DNA of 64,000 bases from Calothrix brevissima NIES-22 (GTDB lineage: Bacteria; Cyanobacteriota; Cyanobacteriia; Cyanobacteriales; Nostocaceae): NCBI RefSeq assembly GCF_002367995.1, contig NZ_AP018207.1, forward strand, positions 3,471,083-3,535,082, given 5' to 3'. Below, piece by piece: positions 9,297 to 17,748 of this stretch; the stretch's first letter is position 1, and the number at the start of each line of letters is the position of its first letter. The position numbers and the translations under genes are program-made. The notes beneath the pieces were generated by a model. That model was not told the DNA's origin and did not search any database. It saw only the letters and a program-made list of their open reading frames with translations.

Positions 9297-9667
9297 GGGA
9301 CTTACAAAAAATAAATTACCCAAATTCCGTAGTGCGAGCATCTTGCTCGCTTTTGAATTCGTAGGGGCGGGGTTACCCATTGGTGTCAACTTAAGTTCAA
9401 ACGCTTACCCAACAGACCGCCCACAGGCTGTAAGCCTGGGGCTAACGTTACAAAGCCCACCTGCGTGGGCTAAATTTTCTTAGCCCACGCAGGTAAGCTC
9501 ATGTTCAATTAGCCGCACCCTTGCAGGGTGACGGCGGTTTATTGGGTAACCGAGGGGTTGGGGATGAGGATAAAACCTTGTCAAGCAAAAGGGTTTCGCG
9601 TTAAGTTGACACCAATGGGGGTTACCCCGCCCCTACAATTTGGGATAATTTATTTTCTGGAGTTCCC
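9297..9667. mobile_element. Nested inverted-repeat element (MITE-like)
   Basis: Outer ends: GGGACTTAC...AAAATAAATTAC at 9297 and its imperfect complement ending in GTTCCC at 9667. An inner element at 9361-9636 has about 35-bp ends starting GTAGGGGCGGGGTTACC, with CATTGGTGTCAACTTAA next to them on the inner side. The interior holds several further hairpins, such as AGCCCACCTGCGTGGGCT (about 9457-9474). There is no transposase. The inner ends match those of the element at 56131-56367, whose interior is different. The outer right end abuts the stop codon of the 47-codon gene at 9668. Confidence 0.75.
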
Positions 9668-9811
9668 TTATTCCTCTTGGGTTTCATCTGATTCCAGCAA
9701 TTCCCAAATTAAAATGGCTAACTCAATCGCAATTCCTGAACCGGGGAAGAATAAATCAGCAATTAGGGGAATCAGAAAAAATAAAACCGCTATTAACTTT
9801 TTAGCTGTCAT
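9668..9811 (-). CDS. Small hydrophobic protein of 47 residues
   Basis: The ATG at 9811 is preceded at a normal distance by GAGG, and the frame runs 47 codons to a TAA at 9668-9670. The product begins MTAKKLIAVLFFLIPLIADL, has one or two membrane-crossing stretches (about residues 5-20 and 23-37), and ends in an acidic tail (ESDETQEE). Charge distribution, the ribosome site and codon use make it look real rather than random. I do not recognise it. It is divergent from the STAND gene that starts at 9982, and its stop codon touches the end of the mobile element. Confidence 0.6.
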   Translation of the reverse strand: MTAKKLIAVLFFLIPLIADLFFPGSGIAIELAILIWELLESDETQEE

Positions 9812-9981
9812 TTGTTTTACCTCAAGCTTTGAAGCCAAGGTAAATTTGGGGTAATACGGGGAAGCAAAAACGGCTGTATATTGGCTGCGATCCGTGAATC
9901 TGCCAAGATTTGAGTTTGGGGATGCTAAATTGAGTTTAGGGAATCCCTAAACTTTGTCGCAAATTTGGGTAAAAATCAGCG

Positions 9982-12123
9982 ATGGCGCGTGTTAGCTATG
10001 GTGATGATGTCAAAACGCGGGTAAAAATACTGTTAGAAAGGTTTTTGGCTTATGCCAATGATGAGTTAGAAGACAGTGAACTATATAAAATTGCTCTCAA
10101 CTGGGAAACACCGCAGCAAGTAATAGTCAGAACACAGCTAAGAGTTTTAGGGGAACTTAGCGGTTTAAGTAAAGAACAAGTCAGGGAAGCGTTAAATACG
10201 CTGAAAGGTTTTTTAGGTATTCTCGAAGATTTGCGCGAACACAAACGAGGTTCAGAGGATTGGCACTTTCGGCTGAAGCTTTGGCATGATAAAAGCGACA
10301 AACACGGGAATTTGCAGAAATTTGATGCTGAATGGCAAAGTAAACGAGAAGAATTACCCGGTGTACAGCGTGAGAAAGGTAGAAAAGCTCAACTTTCGCC
10401 TACCCGTTACCAGAATATTCCCTTGAGTAGTGTACAGGAGTTTGTTGGACGAGAAAGGGAATTGCAAAACCTCCATCAGTTGTTGCAGAAGAATCAACAG
10501 GTAGCAATTGCAGCTATTGCAGGAATGGGTGGAGTCGGGAAAACAGAACTAGCTGTGCAATATGCGAATTCGCACCGCGTCACTTATCAAGGCGGAATTT
10601 GCTGGTTGTCTGCATTACAGGATGTGGGGGTGCAATTGGTGCAGTTTGCTGTTAATAAGCTGCAATTGAACATCCCAGATGATTTAGATTTAGTTGGGAG
10701 AGTGCAACACTGTCTAGAAAAATGGCATGAGGGTGAGGTTTTACTGGTAATTGATAACGTCACTAACTATCGAGAGGAAGTTAGGTGTTATTTAGAGTCT
10801 GTTCCTTCGCGGTTTAAGCAGTTAATTACCACGCGGGAAAAATTACAACCGCCCATAGTGCGATTAGATTTAGATGTGCTGACACCACTAGCGGCGATGC
10901 AGTTATTAAAATCTATAGTTGGTAGAGAACGACTGCGGCGTGAGGCGTTAGTTGCGAGAAAACTTTGTAAATGGCTGGGATATTTACCCTTGGGTTTAGA
11001 ATTAGTCGGGCGTTATTTGTTAGGTGATGAGGAATTAACCCTAGCAGAAATGCTGCAAGACTTGGAAAATGAGCGTTTAAAGCATCAGGCTTTAGAAGAA
11101 GTTCCCCAAGAAATGGCTGTGAAATTGGGTGTTGCGGCTGCTTTTGAGTTAAGTTGGCGACGGTTGCGAGAAAATGCTCAACGTTTAGGCTATCTTCTGA
11201 GTTTATTTGCCTTAGCGCCGATTCCTTGGGAGTTGGTAGAGAGTGTAACAATAAATAATGCGGCTCAAGATTGGAAAAAAGCTAGACGAGATTTGTTACA
11301 GTTACATTTACTCCAGCCCAAAGGTGAGGGAAATTATCAACTACATCCCCTGCTGCGGGGGTTTTTTCAAGATAAGCTGACAGGTTTAGAACAAGCAGAG
11401 GAATTTAAGCGAAGTTTTTGCGGGGTAATGATAGCAGTTGCTGAAGATATTCCTTACACTTCCACAATTCAGCAAATTAAGGATGTCACCCCTGCTATAC
11501 CTCATATAGCTGAAGTAGCAGATAATCTCATTGAGTATGTCAGCGATGATGATTTATTTTGGGTATTCACTGGCAACGCTTTTTTTTATAATGGTCAGGG
11601 ATTATATACTCAGGCTGAACCTTGGTATCAGCATTGTCTTGAAGCTAGCAAAAAACGCTTGGGCGAAGAACATCCAGATGTTGCAACCAGCCTCAACAAC
11701 CTCGCATTTCTCTACCCTTCCCAAGGGAGATACAGCGAAGCTGAACCCTTGTACATCCAAGCTTTGGCACTGACGCGCAAACTGCTAGGCGAAGAACATC
11801 CAGATGTTGCAACCAGCCTCAACAACCTCGCAGCACTCTACCGTTCCCAAGGGAGATACAGCGAAGCTGAACCCTTGTACATCCAAGCTTTGGCACTGAC
11901 GCGCAAACTGCTAGGCGAAGAACATCCATCTGTTGCAACCAGCCTCAACAACCTCGCATTTCTCTACCCTTCCCAAGGGAGATACAGCGAAGCTGAACCC
12001 TTGTACATCCAAGCTTTGGCACTGGACGCGCAAACTGCTAGGCGAAGAACATCCAGATGTTGCAAGCAGCCTCAACAACCTCGCATTACTCTACGGTTCC
12101 CAAGGGAGATACAGCGAAGCTGA
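9982..12123 (+). CDS. STAND-type NB-ARC ATPase with TPR sensor repeats (5' part, frameshifted)
   Basis: Domain order: an N-terminal helical domain of about 120 residues shared by many cyanobacterial STAND ATPases; an NB-ARC switch with P-loop GMGGVGKT (181-188), Walker B LLVIDNV (about 254-260), TTRE (about 283) and GLPL-like GYLPLGLELVG (about 333-343); a winged-helix/linker region; then 42-residue kinesin-light-chain TPRs from about residue 530. STAND proteins act as ligand-triggered oligomerising switches, several in phage defence. The TPR frame is lost at an extra G at 12024/12025, so the product ends in 34 out-of-frame residues. The TPRs continue in the two other frames to 13376. This is either a disrupted gene, a shorter active protein, or a sequencing slip in near-identical repeats. 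Confidence 0.8.
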   Translation: MARVSYGDDVKTRVKILLERFLAYANDELEDSELYKIALNWETPQQVIVRTQLRVLGELSGLSKEQVREALNTLKGFLGILEDLREHKRGSEDWHFRLKLWHDKSDKHGNLQKFDAEWQSKREELPGVQREKGRKAQLSPTRYQNIPLSSVQEFVGRERELQNLHQLLQKNQQVAIAAIAGMGGVGKTELAVQYANSHRVTYQGGICWLSALQDVGVQLVQFAVNKLQLNIPDDLDLVGRVQHCLEKWHEGEVLLVIDNVTNYREEVRCYLESVPSRFKQLITTREKLQPPIVRLDLDVLTPLAAMQLLKSIVGRERLRREALVARKLCKWLGYLPLGLELVGRYLLGDEELTLAEMLQDLENERLKHQALEEVPQEMAVKLGVAAAFELSWRRLRENAQRLGYLLSLFALAPIPWELVESVTINNAAQDWKKARRDLLQLHLLQPKGEGNYQLHPLLRGFFQDKLTGLEQAEEFKRSFCGVMIAVAEDIPYTSTIQQIKDVTPAIPHIAEVADNLIEYVSDDDLFWVFTGNAFFYNGQGLYTQAEPWYQHCLEASKKRLGEEHPDVATSLNNLAFLYPSQGRYSEAEPLYIQALALTRKLLGEEHPDVATSLNNLAALYRSQGRYSEAEPLYIQALALTRKLLGEEHPSVATSLNNLAFLYPSQGRYSEAEPLYIQALALDAQTARRRTSRCCKQPQQPRITLRFPREIQRS

Positions 12124-13290
12124 ACCTTTGTACATCCAAGCTTTGGCAGTGTGGCGCAAACTGCTAGGCGAAGAACATCCAGATGTTGCAAGCAGCCTCA
12201 ACAACCTCGCATTACTCTACGGTTCCCAAGGGAGATACAGCGAAGCTGAACCTTTGTACATCCAAGCTTTGGCAGTGTGGCGCAAACTGCTAGGCGAAGA
12301 ACATCCAGATGTTGCAACCAGCCTCAACAACCTCGCAGGACTCTACGATTCCCAAGGGAGAGACAGCGAAGCTGAACCTTTGTACATCCAAGCTTTGGCA
12401 CTGAGGCGCAAACTGCTAGGCGAAGAACATCCAGATGTTGCAACCAGCCTCAACAACCTCGCAGGACTCTACTACTCCCAAGGGAGATACAGCGAAGCCG
12501 AACTTGTACATCCAAGCTTTGGCACTGAGGCGCAAACTGCTAGGCGAAGAACATCCAGATGTTGCAACCAGCCTCAACAACCTCGCAGCACTCTACCGTT
12601 CCCAAGGGAGATACAGCGAAGCTGAACCCTTGTACATCCAAGCTTTGGCACTGTACCGCAAACTGCTAGGCGAAGAACATCCATCTGTTGCACAAAGCCT
12701 CAACAACCTCGCAGGACTCTACCCTTCCCAAGGGAGATACAGCGAAGCTGAACCCTTGTACATCCAAGCTTTGGCACTGTACCGCAAACTGCTAGGCGAA
12801 GAACATCCAGATGTTGCAACCAGCCTCAACAACCTCGCAGGACTCTACGGTTCCCAAGGGAGATACAGCGAAGCTGAACCCTTGTACATCCAAGCTTTGG
12901 CACTGAGGCGCAAACTGCTAGGCGAAGAACATCCATCTGTTGCAACCAGCCTCAACAACCTCGCATTTCTCTACCCTTCCCAAGGGAGATACAGCGAAGC
13001 TGAACCCTTGTACATCCAAGCTTTGGCACTGTGCCGCAAACTGCTAGGCGAAGAACATCCATCTGTTGCAACCAGCCTCAACAACCTCGCATTACTCTAC
13101 TATGACCAAGGAAAATACAGCCAAGCCGAACCTTTGTTCATCCAAGCAATGGATTTAATGCGACGAAGCTTGGGTGAGAAACATCCAGATTTTGCACTTA
13201 GCCTCAACAACCTAGCAAAACTCTACCGTTCCCAAGGAAAATACAGCCAAGCGGAAGCTTTGTTCATCCAAGCAATGGATATTTTAGAAC
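11641..13290 (+). repeat. 126-bp tandem repeats coding for TPR units
   Basis: About 13 units of 126 bp (42 codons) are near-identical in DNA over long stretches, including synonymous sites. This indicates recent expansion or gene conversion. Both frameshifts lie within it. Confidence 0.9.
11933..12625 (+). pseudogene. TPR repeats of the STAND gene, second frame
   Basis: Only about 12025-12502 of this frame encodes TPR sequence: four units of the GEEHPDVA.SLNNLA.LY type. The residues before and after are the out-of-frame reading of the same repeats. It joins the first segment through a one-base insertion, and is itself ended by a two-base deletion at about 12503, where CGAACTTGTAC replaces the usual TGAACCCTTGTAC. 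I see no independent ribosome site, so I read it as the middle part of the broken STAND gene. Confidence 0.65.
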
Positions 13291-13376
13291 GACAATTAGG
13301 AGTGGATCATCCCAATACTGTAACTGTGCGTAAAAATTTAGCAGATTTACGCGACGATTTTAACTCACAACAGTAA
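12435..13376 (+). pseudogene. TPR repeats of the STAND gene, third frame and true C-terminus
   Basis: From about 12503 this frame carries six more TPR units and a divergent last unit ending in HPNTVTVRKNLADLRDDFNSQQ, the usual C-terminal signature of this TPR class. Correcting the two frameshifts would give one protein of about 1131 residues with roughly 13 complete TPR units. The units here diverge progressively toward the end (GKYSQAEPLF), as is usual for arrays that expand in the middle. It could be translated as a separate TPR protein only if an internal start is used, and none with a good ribosome site is visible. Confidence 0.65.
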
Positions 13377-13773
13377 AATCCAAGTTCCAAACCTCATCAG
13401 TCAAGCTTTTATCTCCAAGTTCCAAGTTCCGAACTCAAAGTTTCATGTTCTGAACACGAATGTTCATGTTTCAAATGAGAACGTTCTTGTTCTGAGGAGG
13501 AATGATGGTGTTTACAAGGCGAAAGTTCTTGTTCTAAAAGAGAATGTTCCTGTTTTAAACGAGAACGTTCCTATTCTGAGGAGGAATGATGGTGTTTACA
13601 AGGCGAAAGTTCTTGTTCTGAGGTGAAATAATGGTGTTCACAGGGCGTAGGCGTAGCCCGTCGAAGACATCGCTCGACTTAAATTGTACAATGAAGTGCG
13701 ATCGCTTGTGAGGATTGAGAGATAAGAGTCATTGCGAGCGCTTTTGTTGAGAGACAATGTTATAAACAGCTAT
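13372..13773. repeat. 42-bp HIP1-containing repeat cluster A, between STAND gene and first TA cassette
   Basis: The first 80 bases (AAACCTCATCAGTCAAGC...) recur at 15396-15480. They are followed by degenerate units of GAGGTGGAATGATGGTGTTC. One unit carries the 21-bp insertion at 13648-13668, which splits a HIP1 site. A degenerate unit runs up to the ATG of the first PIN gene. Confidence 0.8.
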
Positions 13774-14214
13774 ATGACCAGGGTTTATCTAGACACCAGT
13801 GTTTATAATCGTCCGTTTGACGACCAAACACAGCCAAAAATCTTTTTAGAAACACAAGCTATCATCTTAATTTTACAAATGGTAGAAGCAAGATTAATAG
13901 AATTAGTTAGTTCTTCAGTTCTAGAATATGAAAATAGTCGTAACCCTTTTGTTATCAATCAGCAATCAATGAAGCGATACTTACAAATAGCAACATTGAG
14001 AGTATTAGTAGATGAAAGTATTAGAAACAGAGCAGAACAACTAGAACAACAAGGAATTAAATCTATTGATGCACTTCATGTAGCCTGTGCGGAAGCTTCT
14101 CAAAGTGATTATTTTATCACTTGTGACAGGAGATTAATCAACCGATGTCAGAATTTATCACTCACAGTCATCAACCCCAATAATTTTATTTTTGAGGTCG
14201 AAAATGAAAATTAA
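13774..14214 (+). CDS. PIN-domain toxin (VapC-like ribonuclease)
   Basis: The 146-residue protein has the four acidic residues of the PIN nuclease site: Asp7 (VYLDTSVY), Glu51 (SSVLEYEN), Asp99 (KSIDALHVACAE) and Asp118 (FITCDRRL). PIN toxins cleave RNA with Mg2+/Mn2+ and are neutralised by a partner protein. I use the ATG at 13774, where the PIN fold begins; an upstream in-frame start at 13732 would add 14 residues read from the repeat. The next gene overlaps it by 11 bases and is the likely partner. The gene lies between copies of the 42-bp repeat. Confidence 0.85.
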   Translation: MTRVYLDTSVYNRPFDDQTQPKIFLETQAIILILQMVEARLIELVSSSVLEYENSRNPFVINQQSMKRYLQIATLRVLVDESIRNRAEQLEQQGIKSIDALHVACAEASQSDYFITCDRRLINRCQNLSLTVINPNNFIFEVENEN

Positions 14215-14449
14215 AGTAATCAACGAACAAGAAAATTTACAAGAAGTAATACAGATTTTACTCACCCATTTAGAACCATCCAAGGTAATGAAATTTTGGG
14301 CAGCGTGTAAACTAAGTGAAGGCGACTATTTGCAAGTTAAAGAACAACTGTTTGCTCAAGAAACTGTTGCCAGCTTATACGCCAAAATCAAAGAATATCA
14401 AGATAAAGATAGTAAACAATCCCCAGAAGAAAGCTCTGAGATGAAATGA
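14204..14449 (+). CDS. Small partner protein of the PIN toxin (putative antitoxin)
   Basis: An 81-residue, largely helical, charged protein whose ATG lies inside the end of the PIN gene, so translation is coupled. Its position suggests an antitoxin, although the order is reversed: antitoxin genes usually come first. I see no recognisable DNA-binding motif. The last codons (SSEMK, stop) are read from the start of a 42-bp repeat unit (CTCTGAGATGAAATGATGG), so the present C-terminus may have been set by repeat insertion. Confidence 0.55.
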   Translation: MKIKVINEQENLQEVIQILLTHLEPSKVMKFWAACKLSEGDYLQVKEQLFAQETVASLYAKIKEYQDKDSKQSPEESSEMK

Positions 14450-14600
14450 TGGTGTTCAGAGTGCGATCGCTTTTGTTCCGTGGTGGAATGATGGTATTTA
14501 GAGTGCGATCGCTTTTGTTGTGAGGTGAAATCATGGTGTTCATAGTGCGATCGCTCTAGTTTAATTGTAGAATGATCGGATTCATAATGAATTAGTGAAA
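14440..14600. repeat. 42-bp HIP1-containing repeat cluster B, between the two TA cassettes
   Basis: About three units of GAATGATGGTGTTCAGAGTGCGATCGCTTTTGTT type separate the two toxin-antitoxin gene pairs. Confidence 0.85.
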
Positions 14601-14608
14601 ACTTACCG

Positions 14609-14845
14609 ATGAATCAAGAACTGACTCAAGCGATCGCTTCGGAAATTCAGTTATTTCAGAATATCGAACAGAAAGAAAACTTTCTTTTTTTACTCGGTGC
14701 TTTAACTGCTAAAGTAATTAGCTTAAAAAAAGCTGCGGAAGTTATGCAGCTAGAACCAGCAGAATTACTCAAAATTCTAGACTTGATGGGAATAGAGTTT
14801 TCCTATCTCAATGAAGAAGATGTTGCTTTAGAAAAAAGCTGGTGA
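14609..14845 (+). CDS. UPF0175-type antitoxin
   Basis: The 78-residue protein has a helical N-terminal half followed by VISLKKAAEVMQLEPAELLKILDLMGIEF, the helix-turn-helix-like core of the UPF0175 family. Members of this family commonly precede DUF3368/PIN toxin genes. The toxin gene starts 4 bases after its stop codon, in the classical antitoxin-toxin order. It probably binds the toxin and represses the operon promoter located in the repeat cluster upstream. Confidence 0.8.
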   Translation: MNQELTQAIASEIQLFQNIEQKENFLFLLGALTAKVISLKKAAEVMQLEPAELLKILDLMGIEFSYLNEEDVALEKSW

Positions 14846-14849
14846 ATGA

Positions 14850-15335
14850 ATGCAGATTGTTATTAATTCATCACCACTGATTTTTTTATCAAAATTAAAT
14901 TATTTGCATCAGTTTGTAGAATCTCCTGATGATTTCTACATTCCTCAATCTGTTGCAGATGAAATCAAAGCTAAATCAGATCCATCTAGCCAAACTGTTC
15001 AAGCTTTGATTAACGCTGGTAATCTTCAAATCCGAGCAGCCAATTTAATAACCCTTGTCAATAGTTTAAATCAACGCTTGGGCAAAGGAGAATCAGAAGC
15101 GATCGCCTTAGCAATTGAGTTGAACACAGATTATCTGTTGTTAGACGACTCAACAGCCAGAAGAGAAGCTAAAAGACTCGGTTTAAACATTAAAGGTACA
15201 TTAGCCGTTATTAAAAAATTGAGCAAAGATGGCAAAATCAGCATTCAAAACTTGGATGAGCTTTATCAACAACTTATAACAATTGAGTTTAGAGTCAAGA
15301 GGTCTTTGTTTGATCAAATATTTTTGGAAAATTAA
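14850..15335 (+). CDS. DUF3368 PIN-like toxin
   Basis: The 161-residue protein begins with VINSSPLIFLSKL, the DUF3368 form of the PIN N-terminus (Asn in place of the first Asp is usual there). It continues with VADEIKA, GKGESEAIALA and YLLLDDSTARREAKRLGL, which hold the remaining acidic residues. It is the presumed RNase partner of the UPF0175 gene directly upstream (4-base gap). The ATG at 14850 fits the fold start. The repeat cluster C follows 60 bases downstream. Confidence 0.82.
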   Translation: MQIVINSSPLIFLSKLNYLHQFVESPDDFYIPQSVADEIKAKSDPSSQTVQALINAGNLQIRAANLITLVNSLNQRLGKGESEAIALAIELNTDYLLLDDSTARREAKRLGLNIKGTLAVIKKLSKDGKISIQNLDELYQQLITIEFRVKRSLFDQIFLEN

Positions 15336-15395
15336 TATTACTGAATTATCATCCTATGAAGCTTGAGTTTAACCATTAAACATCGCCTCACATCA

Positions 15396-15935
15396 GAACA
15401 GTAAAATTCAAGTTCCCCACCTCATCAGTCAAGCTTTTATCTCCAAGTTTCTTGTTCTGAACTCAAAGTTTCGTGTTCTAAACGAGAATATTCCTGTTCC
15501 AAGTGAGAACATTCCTGTTTTAAACGAGAATATTCCGGTTCTGAAGTGGAATAATGGTGTTCATCGGGCGATCGCTTTTGTTTTGAGAGAGAATGATGGT
15601 GTTCAGAGTGCGTAGGCGTAGCCCGTCGAAGACATCGCTTTTGTTTTAGGGTGGAATGATGGTGTTCACAATGCGATCGCATTTATTCTGAGGTGGAATG
15701 ATGGCGTTCATAGTGCGATCGCATTTATTCTGAGGTGGAATGATGGCGTTCATAGTGCGATCGCTTTTGTTGTGAAGTGAAATAATGGTGTTCATAGTGC
15801 GATCGCTTTTGTTCTGAGGTGAAATAATGGTGTTCAGAGTGCGTAGGCGTAGCCCGTCGAAGACATCGCTTTTGTTCTGAGGTGCAATGATGGCGTTCAT
15901 AGTGCGTAGGTTGGGTTGAGGAACGTAGACGCGGA
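15396..15935. repeat. 42-bp HIP1-containing repeat cluster C
   Basis: The cluster begins with an imperfect copy of the 80-base sequence at 13372 and continues with about nine 42-bp units (GAGGTGGAATGATGGCGTTC, then ATAGTGCGATCGC). Two units carry the 21-bp insertion TAGGCGTAGCCCGTCGAAGAC at 15613-15633 and 15844-15864, both splitting GCG^ATCGC. Open frames on the minus strand here encode only 14-residue repeats and are not genes. From about 15907 a different repeat (GTAGGTTGGGTTGAGGAACG) takes over. Confidence 0.85.
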
Positions 15936-16061
15936 GCGGCTTCCCGCAGGGTAACCCAACATTTGGAGGGTTTGTTGGGTTTCACTTCGTACCCTACGGG
16001 AAGCAAGCTACAACCGTCAACAGACCTCACAATCGATTGTGCAACTTAAAAGCAGATTAGC
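15936..16061. repeat. Dispersed GGTTGGGTT-type repeat with small insertions
   Basis: GGTTGGGTTGAGGAACG, AACCCAAC and GTTGGGTTTCACTTCGT blocks are interrupted by GC-rich segments such as GGAGCGGCTTCCCGCAGG, which resemble small dispersed repeats inserted into a palindromic one. Confidence 0.55.
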
Positions 16062-17678
16062 TTATTGATGCATAGTAGTTTGATAAACTTTAATCAAGCG
16101 ATTAATACCCTTAAAACTATAGCTTCCCATTTCTTGAAAATCTGAGGGTTGTGAAAGCATATTGTAAGTCACTTCACTAATTACACATTCACCGGGAGGA
16201 CAAACTGCTTCCATCCTTGCAGCTAAGTTAATCGTACCGCCTAAAGCTGTATATTCAACCCGTTGGGAGCTTCCCACATCGCCAACAACAGCTTTACCGC
16301 TATTAATTGCAATGCGTAGTTGTAAAGGTTCTTGCCAAAAACTATTCATATTCAAGCGTTCTAGGCGAGTTAGCATACCTTTAGCAGCAGCTGTGGCGCG
16401 TTGGGCGTGGTCTGCTTGTGGTTCTGGTGCGCCAAAAAACGCCATAATACAATCACCAATATATTTATCTAAAGTGCCACCATAGGCAAACACTTCTTGC
16501 AACATTTCTTCAAATAAATTATTGAGTAATTGCGCGATCGCAGTTGGTGTTACCCTTTCAGAAATAGCTGTAAAACCCACTAAATCTGCAAATAAAATGC
16601 TAATTTCACTTTCTTCCGGTGGTAAACGTCCATCTGGTAACCTACCTACAGATATTAACTGCTGCACTACAGCCGGAGAGTGATAGCGTTCGAGTCTGTG
16701 ACGAATTACCTCTTCATGTTTCAATCTATCTAATAATAACCAGCGTTGAACGCTCGAAGCGACAAGATTAGCTAAAGCCGAAAAAAAGCTGAGTTCTTCT
16801 TCACCTTCATTTGCCCAATGGTAAGAAGATAAATGTGCATCTGCATACAGTACACCTACAACTTTATTTTCATCCCATAATGGTACAGCCATGACGCTGC
16901 GAATTCCCTTAACTAAAACGCTGTGTTCGGAAGAAAAGCGTTCATCTTTATGAGTATCAGCCGATTGAATCACAACCTGTTCGTCAAATACCTTTTGACA
17001 AATACTCCGACTAATCCAACTACCATCAGGCGCTAAATATTGTTGTTGCGCAGCATTTCTCGTAGCTGCATTCATTAATTCTAAATTACCATTACCACTC
17101 ACATCAATTAATAATGCCAAGCGGTCAATACTATCTAAATAGCGAAATACTACTTCTTGCACTTGCGAAAAAATCGCTTCTATGGATGTAGCGGCGCACA
17201 GATTTTTAGCGATATTTACTAAGTCTTTTAATCTCGCAATAGTTGTATCTTTATTACTAATTTCACCATCTTTACTATCAGCAGCTATCCATTGCTGTTG
17301 CAGTTGTTGAACGTTGCGTAAAATCGTTTTTTGCTCGCTATTATCGATTTCATCCTGCTGATTTGTTAGCTGTTTAGCAGGATCGATAATAAACACCCTT
17401 AAACTCACATTACCTAACCAAATATTGTCACCATGATGTAACTGTTGGGGTTTTGTCAGTATGCGTTCATTAACCTGCGTGCCATTTTTACTCCCCATAT
17501 CCTCAATATTCCACACCCCATCGGCTGTCTTGACAATTTTGGCATGGTTACGAGAAACACCACCAAAAGGTAAGTATAAGTTACATTCTGGTAACCTACC
17601 GATAGTAAATACATCTCGATCTACTGAAACAACGCTTTCAGTATCTCCATCTTGTAGACGTAGTTTAAGTTCAGTCAT
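16062..17678 (-). CDS. FHA-GAF class III adenylate cyclase
   Basis: Domain order: FHA (about 1-100, with TIGRLPECNLYLP, SRNHAKI and GSKNGTQVN), which binds phospho-threonine peptides; a GAF sensor domain (about 150-310); and a class III cyclase domain (about 355-530). The cyclase metal aspartates are Asp365 (FADLVGF) and Asp409 (YIGDCIM), with adenine-selecting Lys405 and Thr in EYTALGG. The Asn and Arg of NLAARME stabilise the transition state, so an active cAMP-forming enzyme is expected. There are no membrane segments. The divergent neighbour is a Ser/Thr kinase, which could in principle supply the phospho-peptide read by the FHA domain; this is inference from context only. Confidence 0.93.
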   Translation of the reverse strand: MTELKLRLQDGDTESVVSVDRDVFTIGRLPECNLYLPFGGVSRNHAKIVKTADGVWNIEDMGSKNGTQVNERILTKPQQLHHGDNIWLGNVSLRVFIIDPAKQLTNQQDEIDNSEQKTILRNVQQLQQQWIAADSKDGEISNKDTTIARLKDLVNIAKNLCAATSIEAIFSQVQEVVFRYLDSIDRLALLIDVSGNGNLELMNAATRNAAQQQYLAPDGSWISRSICQKVFDEQVVIQSADTHKDERFSSEHSVLVKGIRSVMAVPLWDENKVVGVLYADAHLSSYHWANEGEEELSFFSALANLVASSVQRWLLLDRLKHEEVIRHRLERYHSPAVVQQLISVGRLPDGRLPPEESEISILFADLVGFTAISERVTPTAIAQLLNNLFEEMLQEVFAYGGTLDKYIGDCIMAFFGAPEPQADHAQRATAAAKGMLTRLERLNMNSFWQEPLQLRIAINSGKAVVGDVGSSQRVEYTALGGTINLAARMEAVCPPGECVISEVTYNMLSQPSDFQEMGSYSFKGINRLIKVYQTTMHQ

Positions 17679-17748
17679 GAGTGTGAATTATCTGTCCTGG
17701 AATCTGGAGGTTCAACCATGTTTAAGCTGGGAACTACTCAAAGGATAA

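Noticed and set aside
9528..9854. Plus-strand ORF of 108 residues
   Set aside because: It reads through the mobile-element end and the antisense of the 47-codon gene, and its composition is not protein-like.
12000..12520. Programmed ribosomal frameshifting in the TPR region
   Set aside because: The two shifts are at different points of the repeat unit, have no slippery heptamer or downstream pseudoknot that I can see, and look like indels against neighbouring units.
15500..15900. Possible CRISPR array
   Set aside because: Units are contiguous tandem copies with no unique spacers of constant length, and there are no cas genes.
15437..16030. Three overlapping minus-strand ORFs of 80-100 residues
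   Set aside because: They encode only 14-residue repeats read from the 42-bp repeat, with no ribosome site or recognisable protein.
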